Source: Valencia hispanica (Eukaryota > Chordata > Actinopteri > Cyprinodontiformes > Valenciidae). Taken from it: DNA of 64,000 nucleotides. The position numbers and the translations under genes were made by a program. Each line of letters opens with the position of its first letter. The stretch's first letter is position 1. Below the pieces are notes generated by a model. That model was not told the DNA's origin. It did not search any database and saw only the letters and a list, made by a program, of their open reading frames with translations. Below are positions 22,558 through 34,745 of the stretch, one piece after another. The stretch is taken from the NCBI GenBank assembly GCA_963556495.2, contig OY747715.1, positions 12,513,239 to 12,577,238 on the forward strand. The letters are read 5' to 3'.

Positions 22558-22560
<3 letters not shown>

Positions 22561-22745
22561 CATGCTAGTTAACATTAATTATGACTTCTTATAATTGCTT
22601 GCTTTTTTGGCTATTTAAGCTTTGAATCTCAATACATATATCTTGCTGAAGCTACGTCGGACACAAAACCTCTGATTGGGGGTCTGAATGACTACGCACC
22701 ATGTGGTAGGCCCTGTGTAAATTTACTGAAATTTTCTAGTTTAAC
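22558..22745 (+). repeat. dispersed repeat B, copy 2
   Basis: This matches copy 1 (19640-19860) in order: TAGCATGCTAGTTAACATTA, ATTGCTTGC, ATATATCTTGCTGAAGCTA, CCTCTGATTGGGGGTC, CATGTGGTAGGCCC, GAAATTTTCTAGTT. It abuts LTR-like repeat A1. Confidence 0.75.
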
Positions 22746-23287
22746 ATCAATATAATTATAGATGAATTTCCAGTTTCTAATCTATTAATTACAGATCGGG
22801 GCACCAGCTTCTCCAAGAGAAACATTTGTAATCCCAGACACCAAGTCGCTTCTGAAAATTCTAAGTTCACTACACAGAGGACAATAATTGGAAGCATACA
22901 CCAAGTAATCAAAGAGAACTTCTCTTTAAGCTAAGGGGAATTTATTAAGAAAATCGATCAACCTTACAGCCATAGCATTTTGTCAATAATTCCCATGTAT
23001 TATAAAGCATCCAATTAAACCACTAAACTTATATAATGAATATGTGGATGGAACAACCAATAAGCATGAGAGAATCATTTCAAAACACCATTAATCATAC
23101 AATTGGAGGGGGAGTAATGCGTTAGTTTCTTCCAGTAGGTGGAAACCAAGACATGCGCAGATGTGTATGCAAATTGGTTAGCCACCGGGAGGCGGGTTAA
23201 TTCTTCACTCCAGGAGGATCAAACAAAGAACAGAGACTTGGGGAACAAAGCCCAATGAAATTAGCTTGGGGTAACAATGGAGCTGAG

Positions 23288-23531
23288 TAGAGTTGAGCCA
23301 GATACTCGGCTGAAACAAGTATCTGGTACGGATAAAGCACTTTTGCCTAGTACGAGTATCAAACGAGTAATACGAGTCAATATCTGTGCTCGAATTGAAT
23401 AAAAATTCTCATTGCGTAGCTGACTGTCTCTGCGTTCTGGTCACAGCACCGCTCTACTACATACTCGCTCACTCATGCACACACAGACACACACAACATT
23501 GAGAAGAAAAAGAAGAGAAGAGAAGCGAACA

Positions 23532-23578
<47 letters not shown>

Positions 23579-24540
23579 TTTCCTCAGTCCCTCAGGTTCG
23601 CATTTGTTCAGGTTTGTTTTTTACTGTAGTACTACAGTCAATGAGTACTACTTACCTATAAACCAGTAGAGTTTTGGTAAACGTGGGCTTTGTTCAGATG
23701 TGGTGCTTGATGGAATGTGACTCGCGTCTCTGCCTGTTGGAGATTCTTTTTTTCTTTTTTAAACCGTCAGCTGGCTCTAAACGTTTTTTTTTACTTCAAG
23801 CACTCAGTGTCTGACACTTTCCTGCTGTATTTCATGAAAAAAGGAAGTAGTGGTATAAAACCATATTACAAATTAATTGGCTACACACTCTCTCCCTCTC
23901 TGTCGGTCATCTGAGTTTTTTTTTTTTTTACAGTCAGCTGGTTCTAACCAGTTTTTTTACTTCACGCACTGAGTGACACTTTCTTGCTGTATTTTATTTA
24001 AAAAATAAAGGTATGAATAATATTACAAATTAAGCTACACACACAAACACACTCACACACAGACACACTTACCTGATGTGAAAATAAATAAGAACCAAAC
24101 TTTTTTTTTTAAATCATACTGATCATAAAAAAGTTAAGTTAAAAAAAGAAAGTAATGTTGAGATGAAAACTCTTGTTCATTACATTTTACTTCATAATTG
24201 CAACCACATGTGTTGTATTAATTGTTGCAAAACTTGTTCTGTATATAGTTCATTTGTTATTGTGATCAAAACCATGGATCTGAAGCTCAATGCTGATGCT
24301 CTCATGTAAATAGTTTTCTAATCAGCAATAAATATAGCAATTTCTGATGAACCAATATCAATTGCATGTTTAAAATAACATACCGGTTAAAGCACCGCCC
24401 ATTTCAAGACAACCCGACCCACTTCCTGGTTAAACCCCGCCCACTTCCCGGTTAGGCCCCGGCCAGTCCTAGTACAGATATGGATACATATAATTCATAT
24501 GGTTAACAGATACAGATAATGCTGTACTCGCTCATCCCTA
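23288..24540. mobile_element. non-autonomous hAT element (1253 bp)
   Basis: The element is flanked by an exact 8 bp duplication, GAGCTGAG, at 23280-23287 and 24541-24548. Its ends are imperfect inverted repeats (TAGAGTTGAGCCAGATACTC versus TAGGGATGAGCGAGTACAGC on the complement). An 8 bp duplication is the hAT signature. The interior has a CT microsatellite and poly-T tracts but no transposase. Confidence 0.85.
23535..23574. repeat. (CT)n microsatellite
   Basis: A 40 bp CT run inside the hAT element. Confidence 0.95.
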
Positions 24541-25479
24541 GAGCTGAGCAACAGGGCGTGTGCTGGCCATGGCTTGTACAAAGGTGCAAAGAACAATGGA
24601 ATTAGCTTTTGGCTAACAGGTCCAGCCGGTGCGGGATGACAGAACCCGAATGGTGTGCAAATTATAATCAGTGAGGGAGAGAGAGAGAAAATGAAAGAGA
24701 GAGAGAGGTCCTCCTAGGATAAAAGCAAAATCAGTTCAAAACACACAGCAAATAAACAGCTCACAAACTGGTGTTCACCGACACTAATGAGCAAACAGTT
24801 TCAGCGCTTAAAAACACTTCAACCAATAATAAACAAGGTCTAGCTCGTTCTGATCTATATTTTTCGTATTCTTCTGCCCAGACATACGATTAGAATAAAT
24901 AAACCTGTTTAGTCCTACTTTGCATTGAGAGAGGTCCAGTCCACAAACAGGGGAGCAAAGTGTGTCATAGTTGGGCAAACGAAAGAAAACAACCGTGCAC
25001 AGGGTGAGGTCTTCAGAACCACCTTTCCAGTTGCAGGCCACAAGGCTGTGAATCTACGTTGGGGTCTTCTTAAAGAACTGTCTTGGAACAGTCCTACTGC
25101 CAGCCAGGCGCTGGGTGCATGCACAGACGCTGGATAAACAATGGCACGTCAAAGGTTTAAGAGGATTCCTTTCCCGTCCAGCAGGTCAGAATTAAATGGA
25201 TTCCCCAGTGGAGAGTGTCTCCTTCCATTTCAGGGCTATGCTGAAGACAAATTATGGTGTCGTTGCTGCCCCTTTTATAAACTTCGTGATGTCATTGTTG
25301 GCCACGGACCAATCGGAATGCGTTGGGGGCACAGCTAGGAATGCTTGGAAATGCAGTCTGTTCAATTCAATTGTGGAAAATAGGTCTCAACACAATTCAC
25401 ATAGCATTCCAACATTTTTTGAGATCTCTTGACCTTTTGATAGAAAAACTTTAAAACTGTGAAATTTACTGTGGGTAAA

Positions 25480-26284
25480 AGTTATCCTTAATGCTTTAGA
25501 CCCAGTGTGTTTTCAGTCCATTACTCTGTTTTCCACAAACTGAATGGACTGCATCTCCCAGTATCCCTTGCACCGCCCTCAAAGCATTCACGTTGGTCTG
25601 TGGCCAGTGATGACATCACAGAGTTGATAAAAGGGCGCCGAAAATGAAATACATTTTCAATCAGTTTTTCTGCTGAGTCTGGGTAGAGGAGTTAGGTCCG
25701 ATGGGTTAGATCCCATCTTTTTGTTGGTTGATATAAGTTTGTGGACTTGTAAACCACTGTTTACTCATCGCCAATTTGCGTCGCCCCACGCTGGAGCTTG
25801 AGTGTTGTACGCTTCGTGTTGTGAACTGGTTATCGCTAGAAGCTGTGCTATATCTATTCTTCCTTTCTTTTCCTTTTATTCTGTTAACGTCAGTCGATTG
25901 TAGCCCTACCGCCACCTGACTGGGTCGGCTGCCCGCCCTAGATCAGGGTGCGTGGTGTCCATCATCTGCTAAAACTAGTGCTAATTGTCCCTTTGCTCCC
26001 TCATCATCTCCACTGTGGGGTGAGTCTGGCTTGTGTTGACATTGTATTGAATTCCATTGATTTTACTATGCCTAACCCAGACACTTTCCCTAACCCTAAC
26101 AATTAGTGGCACATGCCTAACCCTAAGCTTAACCTAAATCTAATTCACACCATACCTCTTAACCTAACTAGTAGAGTGTAATAGCTTGTTAAACATTGTG
26201 TGAACAAGGCAAAATGTCCTCACAACTACAAATGTCCACACAATGCTGGTGGCCTGTCAAAGGTTGGTCCACACAAGTATACAT

Positions 26285-26355
<71 letters not shown>

Positions 26356-26760
26356 TACACAGGTGGTAAAAGCATCTTTGAAGTGATGCACTGCTGATGG
26401 TCCTCCATTTATACACTTTTCTAAGATCGTCGGTAGCTTGTAGATTGTATGCATTGGAATAGCTGGGTTGTCGACACAGTGAGTTGGCTGTAAGATTAAT
26501 CTGTTGCGTTAATAAACGCTGTTATATTTTAAACAGAAGCTTTTCTATATCATGCCTGCGGTTACCTTTCACAGCGTTTGTGCACACGTCCTTCAGAGGA
26601 GACTGAAAGTCTGGAAATTCTCAGAATATTACGTTAATGTAGGAGTGGTGCCCCAATTAATCAATTAAATAACTGAATCTCATGAGCAGTTATATTAATA
26701 AGTTATTAGTCATAACTATTGATGTTGAATTAAACCAGACATTAAATTGCTCACACTCTG
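25480..26760 (+). mobile_element. LTR-like repeat A, copy 2 (plus)
   Basis: This copy is in the opposite orientation to A1, head to head with it. It contains TTTTCCACA, GACTGCATCTCCCAGTATCC, TTGGTCTGTGGCCAGTGATG, ACATCACAGAGTTGATAAAA (TATA-like), GTCTGGGTAGAGGAG, then a 3' part with CTGTAAGATTAATCTG, AATAAACGC, CTGAAAGTCTGG and GGTGCCCC near 26647. The same ordered blocks occur in A3. A CTAACCCTAA-rich and CA-rich segment (about 26080-26360) is inserted within it. Confidence 0.6.
26080..26360. repeat. CCTAACCC-like and (CA)n repeat
   Basis: Degenerate CCTAACCCTAA words (26082-26170) are followed by ATGTCCTCACAACTACAAAT-type words and a CA run from 26287 to 26360. This arrangement is a familiar dispersed fish repeat; it is too degenerate to be telomeric. 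Confidence 0.7.
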
Positions 26761-28465
26761 TGCCTTCTCTATCACAACAACTCCATTCTAAAGCTACTTT
26801 TAAAACATGTATTTTTTGAAAATAAAAAGGCGGACATAAAATGTCATCTCTTCCAGTGTATTCAAGGTCACATTACTTGGTAACAATAGCACTTACACCG
26901 AATCTGACTATTTTGAGGGACACATCAGAGTTTTTCCAAGGACACCCTAACCCTGCCTCAACTACAAATAGTTCAAGTAGCTTCAATTTCCATTTGGGTA
27001 TGCATTTTTAAATGTTAGGGGTTTTAAACATCAAACTCTTTAGCTACTTATTGTCTCACTCAAAGTGCCAAAATATGTCAGATCAGAGGTATGGATTTTG
27101 AGATATTGTTGTTTATATGGCAAAACCCGTGATATATTCTGTGGCTTCAGCATTTCTGAGCCAACCTTGAACATTTAGGTAGATGTCTTTCAGCGGTATT
27201 GGTTCATGTTGGTATCAGAAATTAATATTTAGACTATATCGCCATATTGGTCAAACTGCTGATATCGAACACCCCTAGTAAAAGGTTATTTATCTAAGAA
27301 AACCAAACCGAAAACCAAAGTTGAGAGGAGCCATTTTCCTCAGAGAAAGAGACCTCCAAAAAAACAGAACCAAGATCAGTATGAGCAACAAAAATCTTTC
27401 ACAACCCTTTACAAAACAGGTGCCATGAAACATCTTGTTGCATTGAGGTAAAGAGACACAAGACACAATTTACTCTAAACACCTGTGCAAACATCAAACC
27501 CTTTGAGATTCGCATTCAGTCTTGAAAACAAACCATACAGTACATATTTAAGATAAGCTGCACCTGAAGGCACTGACTTTAGAAAAATAAAAGACCCAAA
27601 ATGCTTACTAAAGATTGCAGTCTAATTATAATCTGTAGAATTTCTAATTTGTGTGGCAGTTATACTTATATTCTTTTCCCCTGATGAACAGAGCTTTTAT
27701 GCCTCAGAAGTGTGAAAGTATTGTTGTCTACAGCCGGTCGAGTTGACATGTGATTCTGTGCGGCTGCTGTTGTTGTAGGAAAGTTTAAAGTAGGGCAGCT
27801 TAAAGGCAGAACAAAGCACGGAGAACACGCCTGGGTAACTTTTCCTTTAAAAATACATGAGGCAGCTGCTGCCACTCCCCACCTATCAAACATTAAGGGG
27901 CAGAGGAAAAAGTTGTTTACTGCGCAGACTCATAAATGGTTGAGAGAGGCATTATGGTCAACACAAACACCTGAAAACCGGTTTTCTTTGAAAAAATATT
28001 TGTTGTATTTTTAGCTCTGACATTGTTGTCACTTTTTGACAGCTACCTACTTAAGTTACCTTCAAGTTATATCAAACTATATTTTGTGTCTTTTTGTTTA
28101 ATAGATATAAAGTAATGTAAACCTGTATGTATGGTAAAACTACTGCACAGTTTTTGTGTTTCCATGTGATTCTTTCATGCAGAATTTACCAGTTGATAGT
28201 ATTTTAAATGCATCGGAAAAAAAATTCCAGCTCCACTCTCTTAATTATAAAGAGACATCATCTCCAGGCAGACTGATGAGCAGGATGTTGGTGAGTACTA
28301 CAGGTAAGTAGGTTCAGCATCTCCTCGCATCAAAGTGAGTTATCACAGTAAGTATTGTGCTGGAGAAAAATCCAGGAAGTACACAGAATGATGTGGTTTT
28401 GCAGAGGACTTCTCGAAAAAAGCTACCAATTTTCTAACTACACAGAGAATATAACCATTTGGAAG
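26761..28465. other. intergenic region
   Basis: No gene is supported. A segment ending CTGATATCGAACACCCCTAG at 27279 resembles one end of a hAT-type element, but I could not find its partner end. Confidence 0.45.
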
Positions 28466-28688
28466 AGTCATGCTGCCCTTTTCACTCCCTCTCCTCATCA
28501 TCGTCCTCACCTGTGTCTCCAATCATCCACACCTGATCCTCCTTACCTCATGCCTTTATAACCCGTCACTTCCCCTTACTCGGCACCGGATCATTGACGT
28601 CATGTTGATGCCAACTTCTCCATGGTGTGTATCCCTGCCGTCTCCCTCATGCTCGATGTCCTGTTTCTCCGTTCCTGCTGCCATCACC

Positions 28689-28722
<34 letters not shown>

Positions 28723-28821
28723 TCATCATTATTCCATCAGCAGCACTTTAATAAACAGCCTTTTTGCACTTTCCTTGCTTTTGCGATTAGGTCCATGCAT
28801 TCCACCGCACACCTCCTGACA
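28466..28821 (+). repeat. LTR of element D
   Basis: Blocks shared with 37428-37722 (complement) include CATCGTCCTCACCTGTGTCTC, CACACCTGATCCT, TGCCTTTATAACCCGTCACTT, CGGATCATT, CTCCATGGTGTGT, CGTTCCTGC, TTTAATAAACA and a CTGACA end. The first base of the expected TGTCA start is changed to A. It contains a (CAC)n(CAT)n expansion at 28680-28731, which accounts for most of its extra length. Confidence 0.7.
28680..28731. repeat. (CAC)n(CAT)n trinucleotide repeat
   Basis: A compound triplet repeat inside LTR D; the solo LTR at 37.4 kb has only a short ATG/GTG run at the equivalent place. Confidence 0.95.
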
Positions 28822-29810
28822 GAATGATCCAGGAGATCGCCATTCTGCACAAGGACGTCTGGGTTAACCTGTCCAAGATCCCCGCCTCTCCTCACCCTCC
28901 GCTACGCATGAAATTCTCAAGGTGCTCCCTCAGTTCTGGAATGTGTTCTTCGCCCGGGATCTCACCACGCTGCGGAATGAGGCGGAGAGGGTTTGCAAGG
29001 AAGCGTGGGATCAGATCCCAGGAAGCGTGTGATCAGACGGCAGAGGAGGCTCATGCCGCTCACCGCAGACAGCGATGCCCTCAAGGTAGGCCCGCTACTG
29101 GGGTGGAAGTGCGAGCTGTCTGCTAGTCCTCTGTCCTCCATGCCGCACCGGCTCCACACACCAGTTGTCCAGTCAGCCAGCTGGCCTCAGTCTGCAATCC
29201 AGTCAGCCAGCGTGCCTCAGTCGGCGATCCAGTCACCTTGCCTGAGCCTTCAGGCCCTGACGCCACCACGTCGTCTCCAGGCCCACATGCCCACACCTCA
29301 CCTGAGCCTTCAGGTCCCAGCACCAGAGCTCCCAGAGGAGGTCAAGGATGACCCTCCTCTGTCTCCAGAGCTAGGGAGTAGCAGCAGAAGCCCTCCAGCT
29401 ACCGAGATCTCCCTATGGGCAACCAGAGTCCCCAGTGATGATCAGGAAGGACCCGACACTGGCCAGAGTCAGGCCCGCCAGCCTCCAAGCCTCCAAGCCC
29501 AGCTCAACTGGCATGGCCTCTTCGTTGTTGACGACCTCACCAGACCAGGGTTCTTCATCGCCAAGCTCCGTCCTGCAAAGGGATGTTCATCTGGCTGTCC
29601 GCTGGATCTTCAGGACTTCACGGGAGGACCACCAGGCCGTCCGCCCAATCTCCGTCCAGCCAAGGGATGCCATTCGGGCCGTCCGCCCAAGTTCCGTTCA
29701 GCCAGAAGAAGCCTTACTGTAAAGGGACCCAGGCCGTCTGCCCAACCTCCAGGCCCTCAGGGGCCGTTCTCCTTGCCGTCTGCCTGACCTCCAGGTGCGT
29801 ACCCACAAAG
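28822..29810 (+). pseudogene. element D internal region, Pro/Ser-rich open frames
   Basis: Overlapping frames (28824-29126, 28993-29787, 29435-29722, 29583-29915) are open and rich in Pro, Ser, Gln and Arg. The first part encodes a FWNVFFARDLTTLRNEAERV-like stretch that could be a gag remnant. The rest is built from repeated words: CAGTCAGCCAGC with CCTCAGTC, CCTGAGCCTTCAGG, and GCCGTCCGCCCAA with TCCGTCCAGCCA. That repetition, not selection, probably keeps several frames open. I do not recognise a protein domain. It lies directly after the LTR, where gag would be. Confidence 0.45.
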
Positions 29811-32489
29811 ATTCATGATTGTGAGTCAGGGCTCTGTCCTGCCTATGAAGAAAGTGGCCCAACTAAAAGAAAGGGGGATGGAAGAGAGGGAACAACAGCT
29901 ACTCCAGAATTGTGACATGGTTAGTTGGTCTAGAAAGCAAAAAACTTTAAATATGAATTGTTTTCCACAAGACAGTGAATTTAACACTGGGAGTTGGAAG
30001 CAAAACTTCCATGATTACATTTCACCTTGGCCTTTCTACAGTAGTGTTGTAGCCTGTTACATACGAACATCATCATTGCTTTTTCCTTATAGCAGAGAAC
30101 ATTAGACTGAAGGCCAGGGATGAGGTCCTTGTCATGTGGGTCAAGTGCTTTTCCTGGAGACAGGGTTGACAGGAGAGTTTTTATCAAGTGAAGATTGTAA
30201 GTTTTGATTTAGCAGCAAGTAGATACTTCTGTAAATCAGCTGACGTTGCAGTTTCAGACACTTTGTTGACAGCGTTTGGAGAGCCGTTTGCAAATGGGGT
30301 TTGACAGCAGAAGCTCTCAATCTCATCAAGCAGTTACGGTCACCACCGCACCATCTAAATTACTAAATAATTGATGGAATTTCTTATCTTACTCATCACC
30401 TTATCACTTCCTTTCAGCTTAAAGTCAGTGTGAAGAAAGTGTCGGCTCTTTCAGCAGAATCCTATTGTTAGGATTCAGCTATCCTACACTGTAACCTGAA
30501 AATTACAGTAGAAGAACACAACACACCCACATAAAACACAATTAATTATAAAATAATATTAAAGGTTAGTTGAGATATTTTAAAATGAGATTCTGTTTTT
30601 TTAAATTATATTACAAAAATGAGTTTACAATAATAATGTAATACATCCACAAGAAATCTGAAACAGGCAAGTAGACATACAACAGTCACTATACTGATAA
30701 GAAAAAGATAACGATACGTAAGAATTTCTTATAATTAAAAAGAGGGAGAAAAGACGAAGGCAGATGTTAGAATTATAGTGCTATGAGTTTAGGAAGGTGA
30801 TAAATGGGGACCAGGATGCATTTAATGTTGAGTTCAGGCTGTGTTTGAATTAAGATGTAATCTGAAAGTACGTTTTTTCCATGTGGTAATGTGTATGTTT
30901 GCCCTTCATTTCCAGTTAAAGCTGCTATACCGAATCGGCAAAAGAAACTTGCTTACACAGTCACAGAACTCTCACCCCTCCCGTTGGCTATCATCCCTTG
31001 GCCATGCCCCCATGATTTGGGAACCTACGTTATGGTAAAATGGAGAGCTCAAAACACCAGTCACAGTTTGGTCACCAGTCTTTTGTTTTCTGTGACTTCA
31101 AATGGCGTTTTTCATTTTGGGACTCTGGTAGTTTGTCCTAAAGTTGAATGGTAGCAGCTGGTTGTTCTCCTTCTCTGACATTATTGAGCAGAGAACCTCA
31201 CACACCAGTGGAAGTGCACACAGAAATGCACTTGTCCGGTGCCCAGTTATGCCCTTTTCTGCCCATGTAAAGAAATGTAAAGGTTTCTTATTGCTTGTGA
31301 ATTCGGGATTGTTCCAAGTTGGAGTTTCCACCACACTGACAGAGCTGCGTCTACTGTTGGTTCATTGAAGAGTGAATTTTTCTTTGATTGATTCAAAAAT
31401 GGTAAGTCTGAGATTTTAATATTTTTACATATTGTTTGTTCAGTGTCCATCCAAGTTTTATCAGATGGGTTTGGATGAATCCATTTATGAATAAACTGTA
31501 GATGGTTGGAGTAGTGTTATGGAATTTATATATCTCATTCCTTAACAAGGATGAGGCTCCAGTCCATTGCCGTTTTTCATATTTCAATAAATGAATCCGC
31601 CAGAATCATCTTACAGGTGTTTGTCTTGGATTCCACTGCACCACCAATTGCTTAAGTTTAAAGGTCTCCTGCCTCCGTCGATTTGTTCAGCTTCCAAGCA
31701 TAAAACAATTTAATATTATATCCTCACTCCCTCCTACGCCATCTGATGTTTTGTCTAGCCTCCAAGGTTATGTAAACAAAAACACTCTACTGTCACTCAG
31801 GGAATTAGTGAGTCAAATTTGCTCCTTACTAATGTCTGTTTAAACACTCCGAGGATCTCTACATAACATATTCCCTAAATGCGTTTACTATCATGTAACT
31901 AATCAATTAATTCACATGACCTTGACCTTGGGATTTGGGTTTCTGGAGTTTAGAAATTTTCATAATACCAATTTAAGCATTTTCATACTAAATAATATAA
32001 GTCGCTATCTGTTTGTGTTTGGATGGTTGGGGTGCCTGTCTGTGATGTATATGTGGGTGAGTGGATGTTCATACGGGGTAAAGAAAAAAAGAAAAGGGAA
32101 AAAAAAGAAAGTAAAAACAAGAAAAGAATAAAAAAACACAAAAGGTGAAGATTTAAACAAAAACATTTTTTGTAGTCTGTAGAGCTATAGGTCATGGGTT
32201 CAAAGTCCTGAATTAGTGTATCAGCATTGCATTCCCCTTTTGCCGTAGTAAACAAAGATAGAGAAGTAGTAAGAAAAACAAACAACAAAACAATAGATTA
32301 TCAGACAAGAACTAACAAAGATATTAAATAATGATAACAATAACAAAAATAACAATAAGAACTGACCAAAAACAAAAAAGGAGTAAACCATGAAACTACA
32401 ATAGGTAATGGCTCAAAAAATCAGAATGGAAGATAGTTTATTAGATCAGGGCAGTATAGCTTCATGAGATTAACGGCACTCTGATGATG
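29811..32489. other. intergenic region
   Basis: No gene is supported in this 2.7 kb. Short frames such as 31098-31334 (minus) have no known domain. A-rich tracts occur at 32080-32150. Confidence 0.45.
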
Positions 32490-32720
32490 TTATCTCTGGA
32501 TTACAATGTTTCCTTCATGCATTGGTTGTAGATGTACCGATACTTTGTCGCCGCCTGTAAGCCAGTATGTTATTTTGGAGTTACGGTAAAGTTCGCCGTC
32601 AATGAAAAGTTTATCTATGGACAGTCTTGATCTCTTTCCTGCTGTCCTCACTTCATTTAGCACTGGTTGGAGGAGTTTGCGTCTTCGCATAATCTCCGGT
32701 GGGAATTGGTCCCCTTGAGT
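32490..32720 (-). pseudogene. L1-type LINE ORF1 fragment
   Basis: On the minus strand, FPPEIMRRRKLLQPVLNEVR is followed by AGKRSRLSIDKLFIDGELY. This pattern (P-E-RRR-LLPVL-AR, GKR, DKLYIDG-LY) is the C-terminal domain of L1/Tx1-type ORF1 proteins, which chaperone LINE RNA. Only about 65 codons remain and a stop follows a short tail. No ORF2 is present nearby, so this is an isolated fragment. Recognition is by pattern; a host gene is unlikely because no splice structure or further exon is evident. Confidence 0.6.
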
Positions 32721-34392
32721 TTCTTGGTCATCTCCATGATGACTGTAGAGTTATTTTGGGTAGCAGTTTCTTTACCTGTACTAGAAAGTTGTCATATTAC
32801 TATGAAATTGAAGTAAAAGTAAATACATCTTTGGAGTTGTGGAAGCTGACAAGCTAGTTAGATGTACGGAATATTTTTAAACTGAGTTTAGCCATTTAAA
32901 AAAGCTCAAAATTTTTTTGGGGATATTAGTGGGATATAATACTATATTAGCAAATATTAAGAGTCTGGTAACAGTGTGATACCGATTTGTCAAACTGAAC
33001 CGGGTCTGTTGTTCAGTTGGGGCTGCTGTTTATGTCAATCTACCAGATACTTCCCAGGATTGACTGTTCTTTGAAAATTATCATTGCAGACTCATGATTA
33101 GCACATTCATCAAATATGCTGATGATGTGGATTCATGCAGCCTTACATCTCATTCACCTCTACCTCTGTGAAGATGTATTTACTTTTCCAACAAGCTAAC
33201 AGTAATATGACAACTTTCTACTACAAGTAAGGGAAGTATTACTAATAGTAGTTCTAGGGGAATACAACTTTACATATTTTCTATGTGCTATAACATGAAA
33301 ATAGACTTTACATCCCATAAAATCCCAGAAAGAACTAACTAAGTTTTGAGAACAAGAGTTTATTGCAACTGTGCTGTATTGCTTTAGCGCATCAGCATCC
33401 GCCCTTATTTTCACAAAGATGCATCCTTGGTTTTTGTTCTGGTTGTCATAGTAACAGAGCAGGTGAGTTCAATTCTTGTTTTCTTGAATCGGCTGCTGTA
33501 ATGCTGCAGGAGCTGAGTGGCAGTGAATCTGGAAATGAAAGCAAAGATCAGCCCCAGGACTGTGCTGTCAGTGAGTTAGTGTGAGTGTGTGCTGTCAGGC
33601 AGGTGTGTGTTCCCCTGTCATAGTTAATGTTGACCATATAATAATCAGGTTCATGGTGTGGGTTTGCAGTCAGTTGTGATGAAGAGATGATTGTGAGGAC
33701 TTGATTACAATGAAGAGCCTGAAGGGAGAAAGCACAATTAGAAAATATCAATTTTCTCTGTCTGCTTTCTTCTTTCTCAGCATGTTTTCTTGTTTCCTTC
33801 TGGTACTTTTTCTCTTCTTTCAATCTGATCAAATCTCTTTTTTTATTTTTTTGATAATCATTCCATTTCAACTAAATTCAATTTACTGAAAACTATAATA
33901 AATGACAATGTCTTTCTTTCAAAATATATATTTAAGAGAAGAGAAATATTATTTCTTTTCATTCCTTGTTTCTTTTCCAATCATTGAGTGGTTCTGAATG
34001 ACAAAAAATGTTCCTTTTAGTGCTGTTGTGAAAAACTAGTAATTATTATTTGAGAGTTTGTTTTAAATTCTGACATTAGAGGTTACTAGAGAACTGCTAA
34101 AATCATTATGTCACCCTAATTGGAAACAATGCACAAATAGAGACCTCAGTGAAAGAATGGTTCTTATTTTGGCAATCTTGCACAGATAGATGACGGCTGT
34201 CCTAGAAGCTTGTCTAAAATCAATATTCTGTTCCTAATCAAGCCTATGTAATGCCATCCAGAGTAAATGAGTCAAGAGGCAGCTAGTTCTTTAGATGTTC
34301 TGGTCTAAAGACAACAATGTCTGTCTTGTCTGAATTGCATAGATACATATAAGTAACATAAAGTTCCATCGAATTTATCACTGGGATTTCTA
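32721..34392. other. intergenic region
   Basis: No gene or bounded element is visible. The plus-strand frame at 33701-33889 and the minus-strand frame at 33548-33871 are lysine- or phenylalanine-rich low-complexity translations. Confidence 0.45.

Positions 34393-34429
<37 letters not shown>
34393..34429. repeat. (TCTG)n microsatellite
   Basis: Nine TCTG units in a row. Confidence 0.95.
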
Positions 34430-34619
34430 TGAAGTGGAAATGACGAAGCAAACCAAAAGAACTAGTCACAGACTAATGGGGAAAAGCTGAGGCAAAGTGC
34501 TGGAAGAGGACAATCAGAAGATTGCTGTAGAAGGAGCAAACTGGCAGGCTGGGGGAATGGGAATAAACACTGGGGAGGAACTGGTTCTTCAGGAAACTGC
34601 AAATAAAGACGAAAGGAAA

Positions 34620-34745
34620 AATACTAACTACAAATTTAAAAGGGCCTGCCACGTGGTCAGACCTCAATCAGAGGTGCTGTTGCTGAGTTAGGTCACGCAA
34701 GAATGATAGATTGAGCTTCGAAGCTTATAGAGCTAAAAAAGGAAG
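34620..34745 (-). repeat. dispersed repeat B, partial copy 3
   Basis: The minus strand reads ACCTCTGATTGAGGTCTGAC, CACGTGGCAGGCCCTTTTAA and, upstream, TTAGCTCTATAAGCTTCGAA, matching repeat B copies 1 and 2 in order. Confidence 0.6.

Larger units (their letters stand above)
22746..25392 (-). mobile_element. LTR-like repeat A, copy 1 (minus), split by a hAT
   Basis: Read on the minus strand, it begins TGTTGAGACC at 25392. It then has the block TTGGTCCGTGGCCAACAATG, ACATCACGAAG and TTTATAAAAGGGG (TATA-like), then sequence shared with copies A2 and A3, and finishes with a CTGTAAGGTTGATC block, AATAAATTCCCC and GGTGCCCCGATCTG near 22800. The promoter-like start and AATAAA-like end suggest a long LTR. 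It has no coding frame. The hAT at 23288-24540 lies inside it. Confidence 0.55.
28466..29810 (+). mobile_element. non-autonomous LTR element D, LTR plus internal part
   Basis: An LTR (28466-28821) is followed by about 1 kb of internal sequence with Pro/Ser-rich open frames. The LTR matches, in the opposite orientation, the solo LTR at 37428-37722. The flanks of this LTR do not match each other (GGAAG, GAATG), as expected if its right side is internal element DNA. No pol motifs and no second LTR are found, so the element is internally defective and 3' truncated. Confidence 0.6.

Noticed and set aside
26189..26454. Overlapping Cys/Val- and Thr/His-rich open frames on both strands
   Set aside because: They are translations of a CA/GT microsatellite.
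25480..26760. Repeat A2 as a host promoter with TATA box
   Set aside because: The same promoter-like block occurs in two other copies in the opposite orientation, so it belongs to a mobile repeat.
33548..33889. Lys/Arg-rich minus frame and Phe-rich plus frame
   Set aside because: Both come from the same TTTCTTTCT-type low-complexity tract.
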